NCBI GenBank assembly: GCA_004151065.3
Contig: NWUY0300009399.1
Location: 6,126-36,013 of the forward strand
Direction of reading: 5' to 3'
DNA: 29,888 bases
From: Larix sibirica
Taxonomy: Eukaryota; Streptophyta; Pinopsida; Pinales; Pinaceae
Below are positions 22,189 to 29,888 of the stretch, in pieces. The notes under the pieces are model-generated. The model saw nothing but the letters and a program-made list of their open reading frames with translations, did not search any database and was not told the DNA's origin. The position numbers were made by a program, and so were the translations under genes. Positions within the stretch are counted from its first letter, which is position 1. Each line of letters begins with the position of its first letter.

Positions 22189-22684
22189 GAACTCCTTCAC
22201 ATTAGAAACCTAACCCAAATCCATGGGGATTATGGTTCTGGTTCATGGTAAACATTAGTGAACTCCTTCGTGTTAGAAACCTAACCCAAATCCATGGGAT
22301 TATGGTTCTGGTTCATGGTAAACATTAGTGAACTCCTTCGTGTTAGAAACCTAACCTAAATCCCTGGGGATTATGGTTCTGGTTCATTGTAAACATTAGT
22401 GAACTCCTTCGTGTTAGAAACCTAATGCAAATCCATGGGGATTATGGTTCTGGTTCATGGTAAACATTAGTGAACTCCTTCGTGTTAGAAACCTAACCCA
22501 AATCCATGAGGATTATGGTTCTAGTTCATGGTAAACATTAGTGAACTCCTTCGTGTTGGAAACCTAACCCAAATCCATGGAAATTATGGTTCTAGTTCAT
22601 GGTAAACATCACTGAACTCCTTCGTGTTGGAAACCTAACCCAAATCAATAGGGATTATGGTTTTGGTTCATGGCAAACCTTAGT
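22189..22684. repeat. Minisatellite, 7 x 71 bp
   Basis: Seven contiguous units start at 22189, 22260, 22330, 22401, 22472, 22543 and 22614. Each begins GAACTCCTTCGTGTTAGAAA and ends near GGTAAACATTAGT. The second is 70 bp because it lacks one G of the GGGG run. The units differ by a few substitutions, the first and last most. The period is not a multiple of three, so it is not a protein repeat. Confidence 0.97.
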
Positions 22685-22704
22685 TAAATAAAAATAAAAA
22701 TGTG

Positions 22705-22815
22705 AAGAGTCAATTTCTTGGAAAATGAAATCCAAAGGTCCATCCTCTATGTATTTATATGAGAATCACGTTAAAGCAAAATCATCAAACATTGGAGTTA
22801 TCTAAGCCTACACGT
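22705..22815 (+). promoter_or_regulatory. TATA-bearing segment repeated at 24905-25015
   Basis: Aligns with 24905-25015: GGAAAATGAAATCCAAAGG, then TATGTATTTATATGAGAATC, then GCAAAATCATCAAACATTGG and AGTTATC. The TATTTATA core could be a promoter of an LTR or non-autonomous element. Promoter function is inference; the similarity is seen directly. Confidence 0.45.
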
Positions 22816-23214
22816 TACCCGCCCCCTCTAAAGGTTATTTTGATTGTTACCTTTGCTAACCCTAGCTATTTTACTCCGCTACGTGTCGAGACTTTATCTC
22901 ATCGAGTTGGTGTGTGGAAGTGAGGTCAAAGTCCCGTGGTCATATGCATACTCGCGGTCTGATGTCCATTGCACAACCTCCCTTCATTGTGCGTACAGTG
23001 TAAACCGGCATCACGTGCAATATCTCTGTGTATGTCCATACATCTGCATGCCGGTATCTCATCAACTAGGTGGTTCATATTTCCTCTAGTCTAAGATCTA
23101 CGCATTGCTTCGTTCCGAGTGTCCTTTGGTATTCATTCTACGTGGTATTTCTGTCATACGTGTCCAGTCTTTTGTGTGCTATGTTATCGTGTTGAGCATT
23201 GTGCCATCTCTTCT
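22816..23214. other. Stretch without recognised gene, richer in GC
   Basis: Compositionally distinct from both sides, with intact CpG steps (GTGTCGAGAC, ACTCGCGGTCTG, AACCGGCATCACGTG). The plus-strand frame 22844-23089 has no family features. It follows a possible promoter segment, so an untranslated transcript is conceivable but unsupported. Confidence 0.4.
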
Positions 23215-23370
23215 TATCATTGCATCGTGATTCCGTGAAGATAAACTCAATTTAATGGAGTGTGAAACAAATCAATTAATTATATATATTTTATCATTGC
23301 ATCGTGATTCCGTGAAGATAAACTCAATTTAATGGAGTGTGAAACAAATCAATTATTTATATATATTTTA
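23215..23370. repeat. Tandem duplication, 2 x 77 bp
   Basis: Units at 23215-23291 and 23292-23370 carry the same CATTGCATCGTGATTCCGTG and GGAGTGTGAAACAAATCAAT segments and end in TATATATATTTTA, almost without difference. Confidence 0.95.
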
Positions 23371-24314
23371 TTGAGGTTGACCATAACTTTCTTGCGAGCT
23401 TATGACTTTCCCAAATTCATTGACAATTATTATCCCAATATCAGGATTTTATTTTATGCACTTCACGTTTTTTCAAATAAATTCTTCCGATTTTGTATCG
23501 TTCATTGATTTACCTTCACGCTTTTTGAAATGCCGGCATTTCGTTTTATTTGGGTAATGTCTGTATCGTTTACTGGCTTTTTTAGATGTTCACGTAATAT
23601 CCCTTTTCATCTCGAATTGCTTAAAAAAACAACATCATCGCGTTTTTCTATGTGCTCGCATATTTCTGGATTGGTCATTTTGTATTTGGGGTTACGGTAC
23701 TTTAAAAAAATTCCTGTTTGCCAATCCTTTCTCGCGAGTCGCGGCTATTCGAACTCACGACCTATCATGCATAACTTCAATTGAACATTGTACACATTTT
23801 TTTAAAATATAACGGGGAGATCTTGCCGAGCCATTTACATTCTATAATTAAGTATATTTTAATAGGTTAGAGATTATTTTGTACTTTTATTTTAATTTGG
23901 ATTTAGAACATAGATGCGTTAAGGCTCTTTTCATATCGAATTGCATAAAAAAAAACAATATCGTAAGTGTTTCTATGTGCTCGCATTTTTTTTCTGGTCT
24001 GGGTATCTTGTATTGGGTTACGGTATTTTTCTGGTCTGCATCGCTGATCTTGCATTCAATGGAACATCATACCCAATTTTTTTAAATATAAAGGATTACC
24101 GAAGATCACGCCGAGCACATTTTACTTCCTATAATTAAGTCCTATAATTAAGGATTCTGTTATAGGGTAGAGATTATTTTCTGTAAACTTAAGATTGGTT
24201 TGTGTTTTTTATTTTACTACCAAGTTGTTTACAACTATTGATTTATTACTACCTACTTGTTTACCAGTATTGATTTAGATTTATAAGTCACTGTGTATGA
24301 GACTGTTATATATG

Positions 24315-24412
24315 TCAGTTATATAGGCAGAGCTCATGCTTTTTTGTTGGGATAGTATAAATATCAGTTATATAGGCAGAGCTCATGTTTTTTGGTTGGG
24401 ATAGTAGAAATA
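24315..24412. repeat. Tandem duplication, 2 x 49 bp
   Basis: Units start at TCAGTTATATAGGCAGAGCT (24315 and 24364) and end in GGGATAGTA; they differ at only a few bases. Confidence 0.9.
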
Positions 24413-24685
24413 TGTGGTATAATTACCATTCTTAAGAGGAGTAATATCTTATTTTGGAATAGATACTTACAATTTTTACGAGTATATGTTACTAATCACA
24501 TTTTTATTTTTATTTTATTTTTATTTTTTAAAATTTAGAATTAGAACACGTCATCCATTTTACATGCTAGGATACTTTTATAGGGTATAGATGATTTTGT
24601 TTTTAATTTTAATATGGAATTAGAACACTTTGAACCCATTTTACATCCTATATAATATTATAATTAATTAAGGATACTTTTTCAA

Positions 24686-24755
24686 GGTAGAGATTATTTT
24701 GTTTTTTATTTTAACTTGGAGGTAGAGATTATTTTGTTTTTTATTTTAACTTGGA
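24686..24755. repeat. Tandem duplication, 2 x 35 bp
   Basis: Two identical 35 bp units starting GGTAGAGATTATTTTG, nested in the larger decayed array, so a very recent event. Confidence 0.95.
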
Positions 24756-24904
24756 ATTAGAATAAGTCAAGGTTATGTCTTAAATCTTGTTATGAGACCT
24801 TTATATTCAATGTTATTTATTTTTAATAATATTATGAGATTTGCATGGTTAGATATTTAATCTTTAGGGATTATGGTATATTGTAAATATTGGGTTATTA
24901 TACA

Positions 24905-25015
24905 TATTAAGTGGACCTTTTGGAAGATGAAATTCAAAGGCCACTCAACATGTATTTATAAGTGATTCGTGTTAATGCAAGATCATCCCAACATTTGAAG
25001 TTATCATAGCATGTC
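24905..25015 (+). promoter_or_regulatory. TATA-bearing segment, partner of 22705-22815
   Basis: Contains CATGTATTTATAAGTGATTC and GCAAGATCATCCCAACATTT in the same order and spacing as 22705-22815. It lies about 130 bases before an open region starting at 25147. A promoter role is possible but inferred only from the TATA-like core. Confidence 0.45.
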
Positions 25016-25146
25016 CTGAATGGGGTGATTAATAACAGGGACATGAGCATTAATGATGACGCAACCAGAGGGAAGCAAATGACGACAGTGGAAGGTTCGG
25101 GAAGCTCATCCAATCCATATCCCGACTGTTCGCATGACCCTATCAC

Positions 25147-25857
25147 ATGCAATTCTCCAATGCAATTATGATGGAGCATGAAGGTGATGTTATGGTGCCT
25201 CTTAGGTCTGACATACAACTATTTATCAAGCCCATGTCAGTTGAGGGACACGTTGCTGGTGAAACGACTGCCATTACTAGGTTCACACCTCAAGAAATTC
25301 TTTGGTGCATTCACAAGGGAGGAGGTTGCATCATGGTTCGAGAGTGCCACCGCGCTCCCAGCTGACAAGGGCGCTCTAGCTATATGCAACAACAAGAGGC
25401 AAGCGACTCAATCCTGACACGTCACATTGTAGCGATGGAAGAATCCTTGCATGATATCGGGAATGACCTTAGGGATATGGAGGACGACATGCAGGTTAGA
25501 GTGCAAACAATTGAGCATAGGGTGCAGGTGATAATCGACTGGTGTGCAGAAGTGGCCGAGAGTTACAACCTTCCTTCTCCACTCTTGGCGACGATGGTGG
25601 CTCCCAAGGAGGCCAATCCACCACCTGAGTTGGCTAATAAGGGGGCGCAAGTTTTGGCGATGGAAAACCGTGGTCCTAAGGATGAGACTCGGGAGATGGA
25701 TACAATAAAAACTAGCACAACGGAGCTGATGCAAGTGAAATATGTTAATCCTAAGACGGAGGTGAATCCCAAAGTGTCTCCTCCCGAAACCAGCGAGTGG
25801 GGCGATGTAGAGACTCCCCAAAAACAATGTCGAATTGAGACCAGTCCCTCGGCCTAA
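25147..25857 (+). CDS. Unidentified open region with one stop, acidic coiled-coil-like C-terminal part
   Basis: One frame is open from ATG 25147 to TAA 25855-25857 except for a TGA at 25363-25365; the second part alone (ATG 25384) encodes 157 residues. Early in that part, about 60 residues are rich in Glu, Asp, Met and Leu with heptad-like spacing (MEESLHDIGNDLRDMEDDM, VRVQTIEHRVQVI), followed by a Pro/Lys/Glu/Thr-rich tail. An overlapping frame (25178-25417) also reads plausibly (REEVASWFESATALPAD), so a frameshift rather than a stop may be the true lesion. The region is more GC-rich than its surroundings. I do not recognise it. It lies upstream of a copia LTR end, so it could be a captured gene fragment, a gag-like relic, or part of a non-autonomous element; no function can be named. 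Confidence 0.4.
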
Positions 25858-25859
25858 CA

Positions 25860-26162
25860 AGTGCGGTAATGGCGCTCTATGTTACCTCGCTTTCGACCCA
25901 GTATCTCTCTCACGGTGGTCTCCAGTTGTTTGGATGTTTAGTTTGGCAAATTCTTTCATTTGGCTAGTTTTTGTACTCGTCCCAATAGTGGCATGTAGGA
26001 ATTTCTCTTCAAATGGTTGTAAGCAGACTCATTTTGACTCAATACCTAAGCCTCTTCTTTGTTTTGAAAGCTCAGTGCCGACTTTAAGCATATGTATTTG
26101 TACTTTTTTTAATATAATGTAGACTCTAGTTTACAAATAAAAGAAGTTATCACGGCCTGTCA
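25860..26162 (+). repeat. 3' part of the 5' LTR of a Ty1/copia element
   Basis: The CA at 26161-26162, one base before a perfect primer binding site, marks the LTR's right end. Upstream lie a T-rich stretch, an AATATAATG segment and AATAAAAG (near 26136), a possible polyadenylation signal. The left TG border was not found, so the start given here is arbitrary. Confidence 0.6.
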
Positions 26163-26163
26163 G

Positions 26164-26175
26164 TGGTATCAGAGC
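26164..26175 (+). other. Primer binding site, initiator-Met tRNA type
   Basis: TGGTATCAGAGC is the standard plant copia primer site, complementary to the 3' end of the initiator methionine tRNA. It is perfect over twelve bases and sits one base after the LTR end. Confidence 0.9.
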
Positions 26176-27351
26176 CTTGTTTTCTCATAACTCCATGAAT
26201 TTTTCCCAAATCTATCTATTTACTACAAATTCACCATAGATACCCCTGTGTATTGTCTCTGCAAACCCTAATCCAAGCTACTGCCATAGCTATCTATGAC
26301 CTAGTCATTTCATTCTCCTTAAACTTGATCGTTTCATTCTCCCAAGTTGTCATTCGGCTACCTTTTTGTGTTGTGTGCTATTACCCATTCTGTGTTTTAC
26401 CTCCCTTGAGTTCTAGTCTTTGTATTCACTTGTGTGTCCTTGTGTGTGGAGACAAATTGCATATTGGAGGTCGCTCTCACGACCTGGTGCTATCTCACCC
26501 CATGATCTAAGTGACATCTCTATGTATTTCCATTGCATCCCTTTGTGGTAGTATCTCTACATATTACCTCATTTTTAACTCTACATGTTTCATTGCATAT
26601 ATACACCTCTGCATGAGCAAAAACCGGTGCTACCTCTCCACAACTGCAACCTAGTACTATCTACATATTGTTCTCTCTTCAACTCCTGCAACCTAAGTTT
26701 TATACCTTAAGGCCTTACTACCTATGTCCTAAAGAATCCCTTTGCAGTACAAGAGCCATCACTCACTTGAGTGATTTGTTTTCTTGCCAAACTTACCAAT
26801 GAAGGCAATATAATGTAAATATTTTAGCTTGAAGGGAAACACCACACTCAAATCAATGATGGAGAGATGAGCAAGGTTGTTGTCTCGCATGGTCAATCTG
26901 TGTGCCAAACTCAATATTGAGGTTTGCAAGATTGGAGAAATATTTTTGGATTTGTAGGAAACCACTTTTATATCATAGATGAGTCCAGAATATGGCCTCA
27001 TGCAGCATTGCCTTGCTCATTGGTTCATTCATAGGCCTCAGAATATCTCAAACTCATGAGAAACGATAAAAAGAGCTCTCTTCCATCTTGTGCTGGTGCA
27101 TTGAGCTTCTTTGAGGCAATGTATTGAACCTTCAACTCATTAGAATTACCATACTCCCTTTCATTCTTTGGTTTATAATTGAACTCCCTTTAATTCATCT
27201 GATAAATAAAATTCCTTCTCGATGTTTGCAAATTCCTTATGTGCATGGCATGTGATTTCCAAACACAATTTTCAGCTCAGTTTTGCAAATTTGAGACTAG
27301 TTTGAAGTAATTTTGCCTCTAAAGATGCATTCTTTGCTTTCAATAGTTAGA
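26176..27351 (+). other. Leader region of the copia element
   Basis: About 1.2 kb, rich in C and T, between the primer site and the first recognisable gag codons. It holds repeated phrases such as CAACCTA and CTACATATT. The minus-strand frame 26759-27001 and the plus frame 26253-26510 have no family features. The long leader could include the lost gag start or a later insertion. Confidence 0.5.
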
Positions 27352-28160
27352 GTGGTGCTTAGTGGAAATGACAGCTATCCAAAATGGTCAAGGAATATCA
27401 AGCATACCCTCATCTTCACTCATCTATGGGGTGGCATTTGTGAAGGAGAGGATGGCATTATGCCTGAAGAACCTACACTAGAGAAATAGCTTGCACTATG
27501 GAAGAATAGACATAAGAAGGTATATGCACTGATCATTGCTACAATAAGTGAAGAGGTGAGTCGGCATATCATATTTTCCAAAAATTCTTATGGTGCTTTG
27601 AAGAAACTAAATGATTTGTATGACTCACACTCAAAATTGGAGCTAATTCAATTATGATTGTTGAATCTCTTCTACCTAGAGTTGAAGGATGTTGACTCCA
27701 TGGCTTTAGCATCATAATTAAAGCAGTTATGCATGGAATTGAGGCCACTAGTGTGAAGGTAGACATTGATCTCATTGCCTACATCAAGGTCCTCTACCCC
27801 ACATATACCCACTATCATGAGTCATTTCAAGCTGGTAGTCAACTAAAAGATCTCAAATTTGATACTATGCTTGAGAAAATTGCAAAATGAGAGAAATCCT
27901 TTGGAAAGAAGACAGTTTATCCCACTGGAGAGACTATGTGCCTTGCTTATAAAGGAAATAATCAATCACATGATTCTTCTAGAGGAGAAGACAATAAAGA
28001 GGACATGGACGAAAGAATTTAAGAGGAAAGGGGGTAGATGCAACCATGATGAGAGACCTCAGATCTTCAATGTGTCTATTGTGCCAAGAAGGGACATGAG
28101 GCAAAGACATGTAGAATTCCTTGTGAGAAGATCACAAAAAGAAAGAGCAAAAAGAAGAAA
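27352..28160 (+). pseudogene. Ty1/copia gag remnant with zinc knuckle
   Basis: The first frame reads VLSGNDSYPKWSRNIKHTL, LWGGICEG, LALWKNRHKKVYALIIATI and KKLNDLYDSHSKLELIQ, the layout of a copia gag (UBN2-type) domain. After a frame change near 27760 it continues DLIAYIKVLYPTY and LKDLKFDTMLEKIAK. A perfect CCHC zinc knuckle, CVYCAKKGHEAKTC, lies at 28071-28112. Gag forms the particle and the knuckle binds the element RNA. Stops (for example after PTLEK and IQL) and a frameshift show decay. The open frame at 27859-28167 overlaps in the wrong frame and is not the product. Confidence 0.85.
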
Positions 28161-28640
28161 GAGGTAAATCTCCCGAATTTGCTCATTTCATTGTTGCACA
28201 TTGTAATATTCGTATAAATGAAGTTATGTTCAATGCTTCATTGGCCTCTTGGCGAGATACTTTGTTGCTTGACATTGGTTCTACCTACCACATGACCTTT
28301 GGAAAATACTTCTTTGAAGAATTGAATGACAATTTAGATGGCATAGTGTATTTTGCAGATAAATCTAGCCTCAAACCTAAGGGATTGGCACCATCAAGCT
28401 CAAATTGTTTGGATTACCAAAATTTTGTTGCATAATGTTCTCTATCTTCCAGAGTTGCAAATGAACTTGTTATCTCTTGTACACATTTGACAACAATTCC
28501 ATTCCATTCACATTGTTGATGTAAAAGTTGAGATAAGGAGATCTTCTGATAACCAAGTCATCTTGATAGGATGGGAAGATGAGAGATTTTTGGAACTAAA
28601 AGGGACATCTACAAGGGCACATAATTTTGAACACCTTTCT
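28161..28640 (+). pseudogene. Ty1/copia protease remnant
   Basis: The frame covering 28226-28435 reads SWRDTLLLDIGSTYHMTFGKY, matching the copia protease start W-LDSGAS-HMT, but the active site is DIGS instead of DSGA. It continues FADKSSLKPKG. After frame changes come KLKLFGLP and HNVLYLPELQMNLLSLVHI, the conserved end of the region before integrase. The protease would process the polyprotein; at least two frameshifts and several stops make it inactive. Confidence 0.8.
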
Positions 28641-28670
28641 CACCACGAAGATGGTACATTGTGATCTCGT

Positions 28671-29431
28671 CTTTTGTGGCATGCAAGATATGGGCATACC
28701 AATTATGAGAATCTACGTTTGTTGAAGAAGAATGGTGTTTCTGGTTTGCCCACATTTCCAAATAATTTGAAGTAGTGTGATGCATATAACCTTAGCAAAC
28801 ATCACAAATAACCTTTTCATCATTCCAATTCCAAAACATGTAAAAATGTAGAGTTGACACACTCTTACTTGTGTGGCCCCATGCTTGTTGCTTTTGCAAA
28901 TGGTAATAAATATCTTGTGACTTTTATTGATGATTACAAAAGGATGTGTTGGGTTTATTTATTGAAGCATAAATATGAGACATTTGTAACATTTTAAAAA
29001 TTTCATTTATGGATTGAAAATGAATCACAATCTCATATTTTATACACTCTTTGTAGTGATAATGGAAAATAATATACTTCTAATGAAAATGAAAACCATC
29101 TTCGTCAACATGGAAATATGCATCAAACCATTGTTCTATATAATCCTTAGCAGAATGATGTAGCAAAAAGAATGAACAACACACTCTTGAACATGGTTCG
29201 CTCCATGCTATTTTGCAAGAATGTGAAATATATGTTTTGGGCTGATGTAGTTTTGTGTGTAGTCTATTTAAGAAATATAAGTCTGTTTCATGTTCTTGCT
29301 AACAAGACCCTATATGAATTGTGGTATGGTCACATTCCTTCAATGAGGCATATTAGGGTTTTTGGTTCCACTTGTTATGTATTAATTCTTAAGGAACATA
29401 GAAACAAACTTGGTGCAAGGAGTCGAAAGTG
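28671..29431 (+). pseudogene. Ty1/copia integrase remnant, cut off at N
   Basis: In one frame: LLWHARYGHTNYENLRLL (HH part of the HHCC zinc site), CDAYN where the second Cys is Tyr, then the catalytic core with KYLVTFIDDYKRMCWVYLLK (first Asp), LCSDNGK-YTS (second Asp, followed by a stop) and QNDVAKRMNNTLL, where the catalytic Glu (usually VAERKN) is Lys. The C-terminal part (MFWADVVLCVVYLRN, LYELWYGHIPSMRHIRVFGS, KLGARSRK) is open and ends at the N at 29432, just before the usual CxFxGY block. Integrase would insert the cDNA; the missing Glu and at least five stops rule out activity. Reverse transcriptase should follow but is absent. Confidence 0.9.
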
Positions 29432-29432
29432 N
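29432..29432. other. Single N joining two unrelated retroelements
   Basis: To the left a plus-strand copia integrase stops mid-domain; to the right a minus-strand gypsy integrase begins mid-domain. No target-site or element border is present at the point. Confidence 0.8.
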
Positions 29433-29888
29433 AATCCACAACCCATTTATCAAATGGCTGTAGTGTTACTTGAGGTATTAGCAACATCTCATCCCTTCTG
29501 GAGGGCTTCCCAATCCACTGATAAACATTGCAAGTTCGCGCATAATCTGTTGCATCATTGTGAAGAGTGGGCCACCAAAGCCCTGCGCACAACACCTTCT
29601 TGGCAGTCGCACGACTGCCGTAGTTCCCACCAGCTACCCCTTCATGTGCTTTTGACAATATCTGCCCTTGCTCATGAGGTAGGAAATAGTGCCGCAAAAT
29701 CTCATCTGGTCAAAGCTTATATAGCTGGCCAGCAATCAACTAGAAATCTGCAGCCTTAACCACCAGTTGCTTCTTGTGACTAGTGGTAATCCCTTCTGGT
29801 GCAGTTCTTGTCGCCAGAAACTGAGTTATTTCTTCGTGATAGTCATCAGCTACTTCAACCCTGAATAGTTGCGCATCTGGCAACCCAT
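29433..29888 (-). pseudogene. Ty3/gypsy pol fragment: linker and integrase zinc-binding domain
   Basis: Read from 29888 down, one frame gives GLPDAQLFRVEVADDYHEE, APEGITTSHKKQLVVKAADF, a stop, AGQLYKL, a stop, DEILRHYFLPHEQGQILSKA, then the zinc-binding domain HEGVAGGNYGSRATAKK, GLWWPTLHNDATDYARTCNV and PQVTLQPFDKWVVD, ending at the N. Two of the four expected HHCC ligands are changed: the second His to Asn (GGNYG for GGHYG) and the second Cys to Tyr (CNVYQ for CDVCQ). The linker belongs between RNase H and integrase of gypsy pol. The core domain begins at WVVD and is lost at the join. Two in-frame stops confirm decay. The right side continues beyond the window. Confidence 0.9.

Larger units (their letters stand above)
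23600..24755. repeat. Decayed complex tandem array
   Basis: A module of the form CATTTTACATCCTATAATTA, GGATACTTTTATAGGGTAG, AGATTATTTTGTTTTTATTT, TTGGAATTAGAACA recurs near 23832, 24118, 24556 and 24637 in varying completeness. A second module (TTTTCATCTCGAATTGCTTA to GGTTACGGTA) recurs at about 23605-23700 and 23928-24028. It also contains exact or near-exact late duplications: 2 x 49 bp at 24315-24412 and 2 x 35 bp at 24686-24755. Small open frames inside (23530-24138) move with the repeats and have no protein features. Confidence 0.8.

Noticed and set aside
22189-22684. Possible telomere-like or CRISPR-like array, from CCTAACCC in each unit and the regular spacing
   Set aside because: The 71 bp units are contiguous, without unique spacers, and CCTAACCC occurs once per unit; it is an ordinary minisatellite in a plant context.
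25408-25860. 150-codon minus-strand frame opposite the unidentified open region
   Set aside because: Rich in His, Leu and Arg as expected of an antisense shadow; no motif.
27859-28167. 102-codon plus frame in the copia gag
   Set aside because: Overlaps the zinc knuckle in another frame; the real gag frame is the one encoding CVYCAKKGHEAKTC.
29172-29759. 195-codon plus frame across the N at 29432
   Set aside because: Only the part before the N is copia integrase; the rest reads the gypsy integrase antisense, so the fusion protein is not real.

Overview
This window looks like repeat-dense intergenic DNA from a land plant with a large genome. The evidence is nested, badly decayed Ty3/gypsy, Ty1/copia and LINE remnants, a fragment resembling a plant mobile domain protein, and AT-rich DNA with few CpG and many TpG/CpA steps. 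A gymnosperm (conifer-like) origin fits the style of the repeats, but that is inference; nothing here fixes the species. I see no intact protein-coding gene. The run of N at 16591-16709 and isolated N at 9038, 16344, 18519-18520 and 29432 look like scaffold joins or weak bases. At least one of them (29432) joins unrelated retroelements in the middle of two genes.

Layout. (1) 1-5260 and 9039-14298 are the same sequence at a constant offset of 9038. Each copy holds, on the minus strand, a broken Ty3/gypsy element read right to left: possible LTR end, possible primer binding site, gag, protease, then an RNase H with no reverse transcriptase in between. (2) From 5261 (copy A) and 14299 (copy B) the copies abruptly become only distantly related; this stretch is non-coding and contains short internal repeats (3 versus 4 units of about 55 bp). 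(3) 8135-8929 (plus) is an exon-like open region with plausible splice sites, one stop and one frameshift, resembling plant mobile domain-like proteins. (4) 16710-16905 and 17428-18360 (minus) are two separate 3' ends of LINE-type pol genes carrying RNase H. (5) 20155-21602 is a diverged tandem duplication of a roughly 0.6 kb non-coding repeat. (6) 22001-24755 is a cluster of tandem arrays: 3 x 35 bp, 7 x 71 bp, 2 x 77 bp, 2 x 49 bp, 2 x 35 bp, plus a decayed longer-period array. (7) 25147-25857 is an unidentified, more GC-rich open region. (8) 26162-29431 is a decayed Ty1/copia element on the plus strand: LTR end, perfect initiator-Met primer binding site, gag with zinc knuckle, protease and integrase, cut off at the N at 29432. 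(9) 29433-29888 (minus) is part of an unrelated Ty3/gypsy integrase.

The genes do not work together as a system: they are independent relics of mobile elements. The points most worth checking are the perfect 5.26 kb duplication with its sudden loss of identity (assembly artefact or very recent event), the gag-protease-RNase H order of the minus-strand gypsy element, the plant-mobile-domain-like exon, and the dense cluster of unrelated tandem arrays at 22-24.8 kb.
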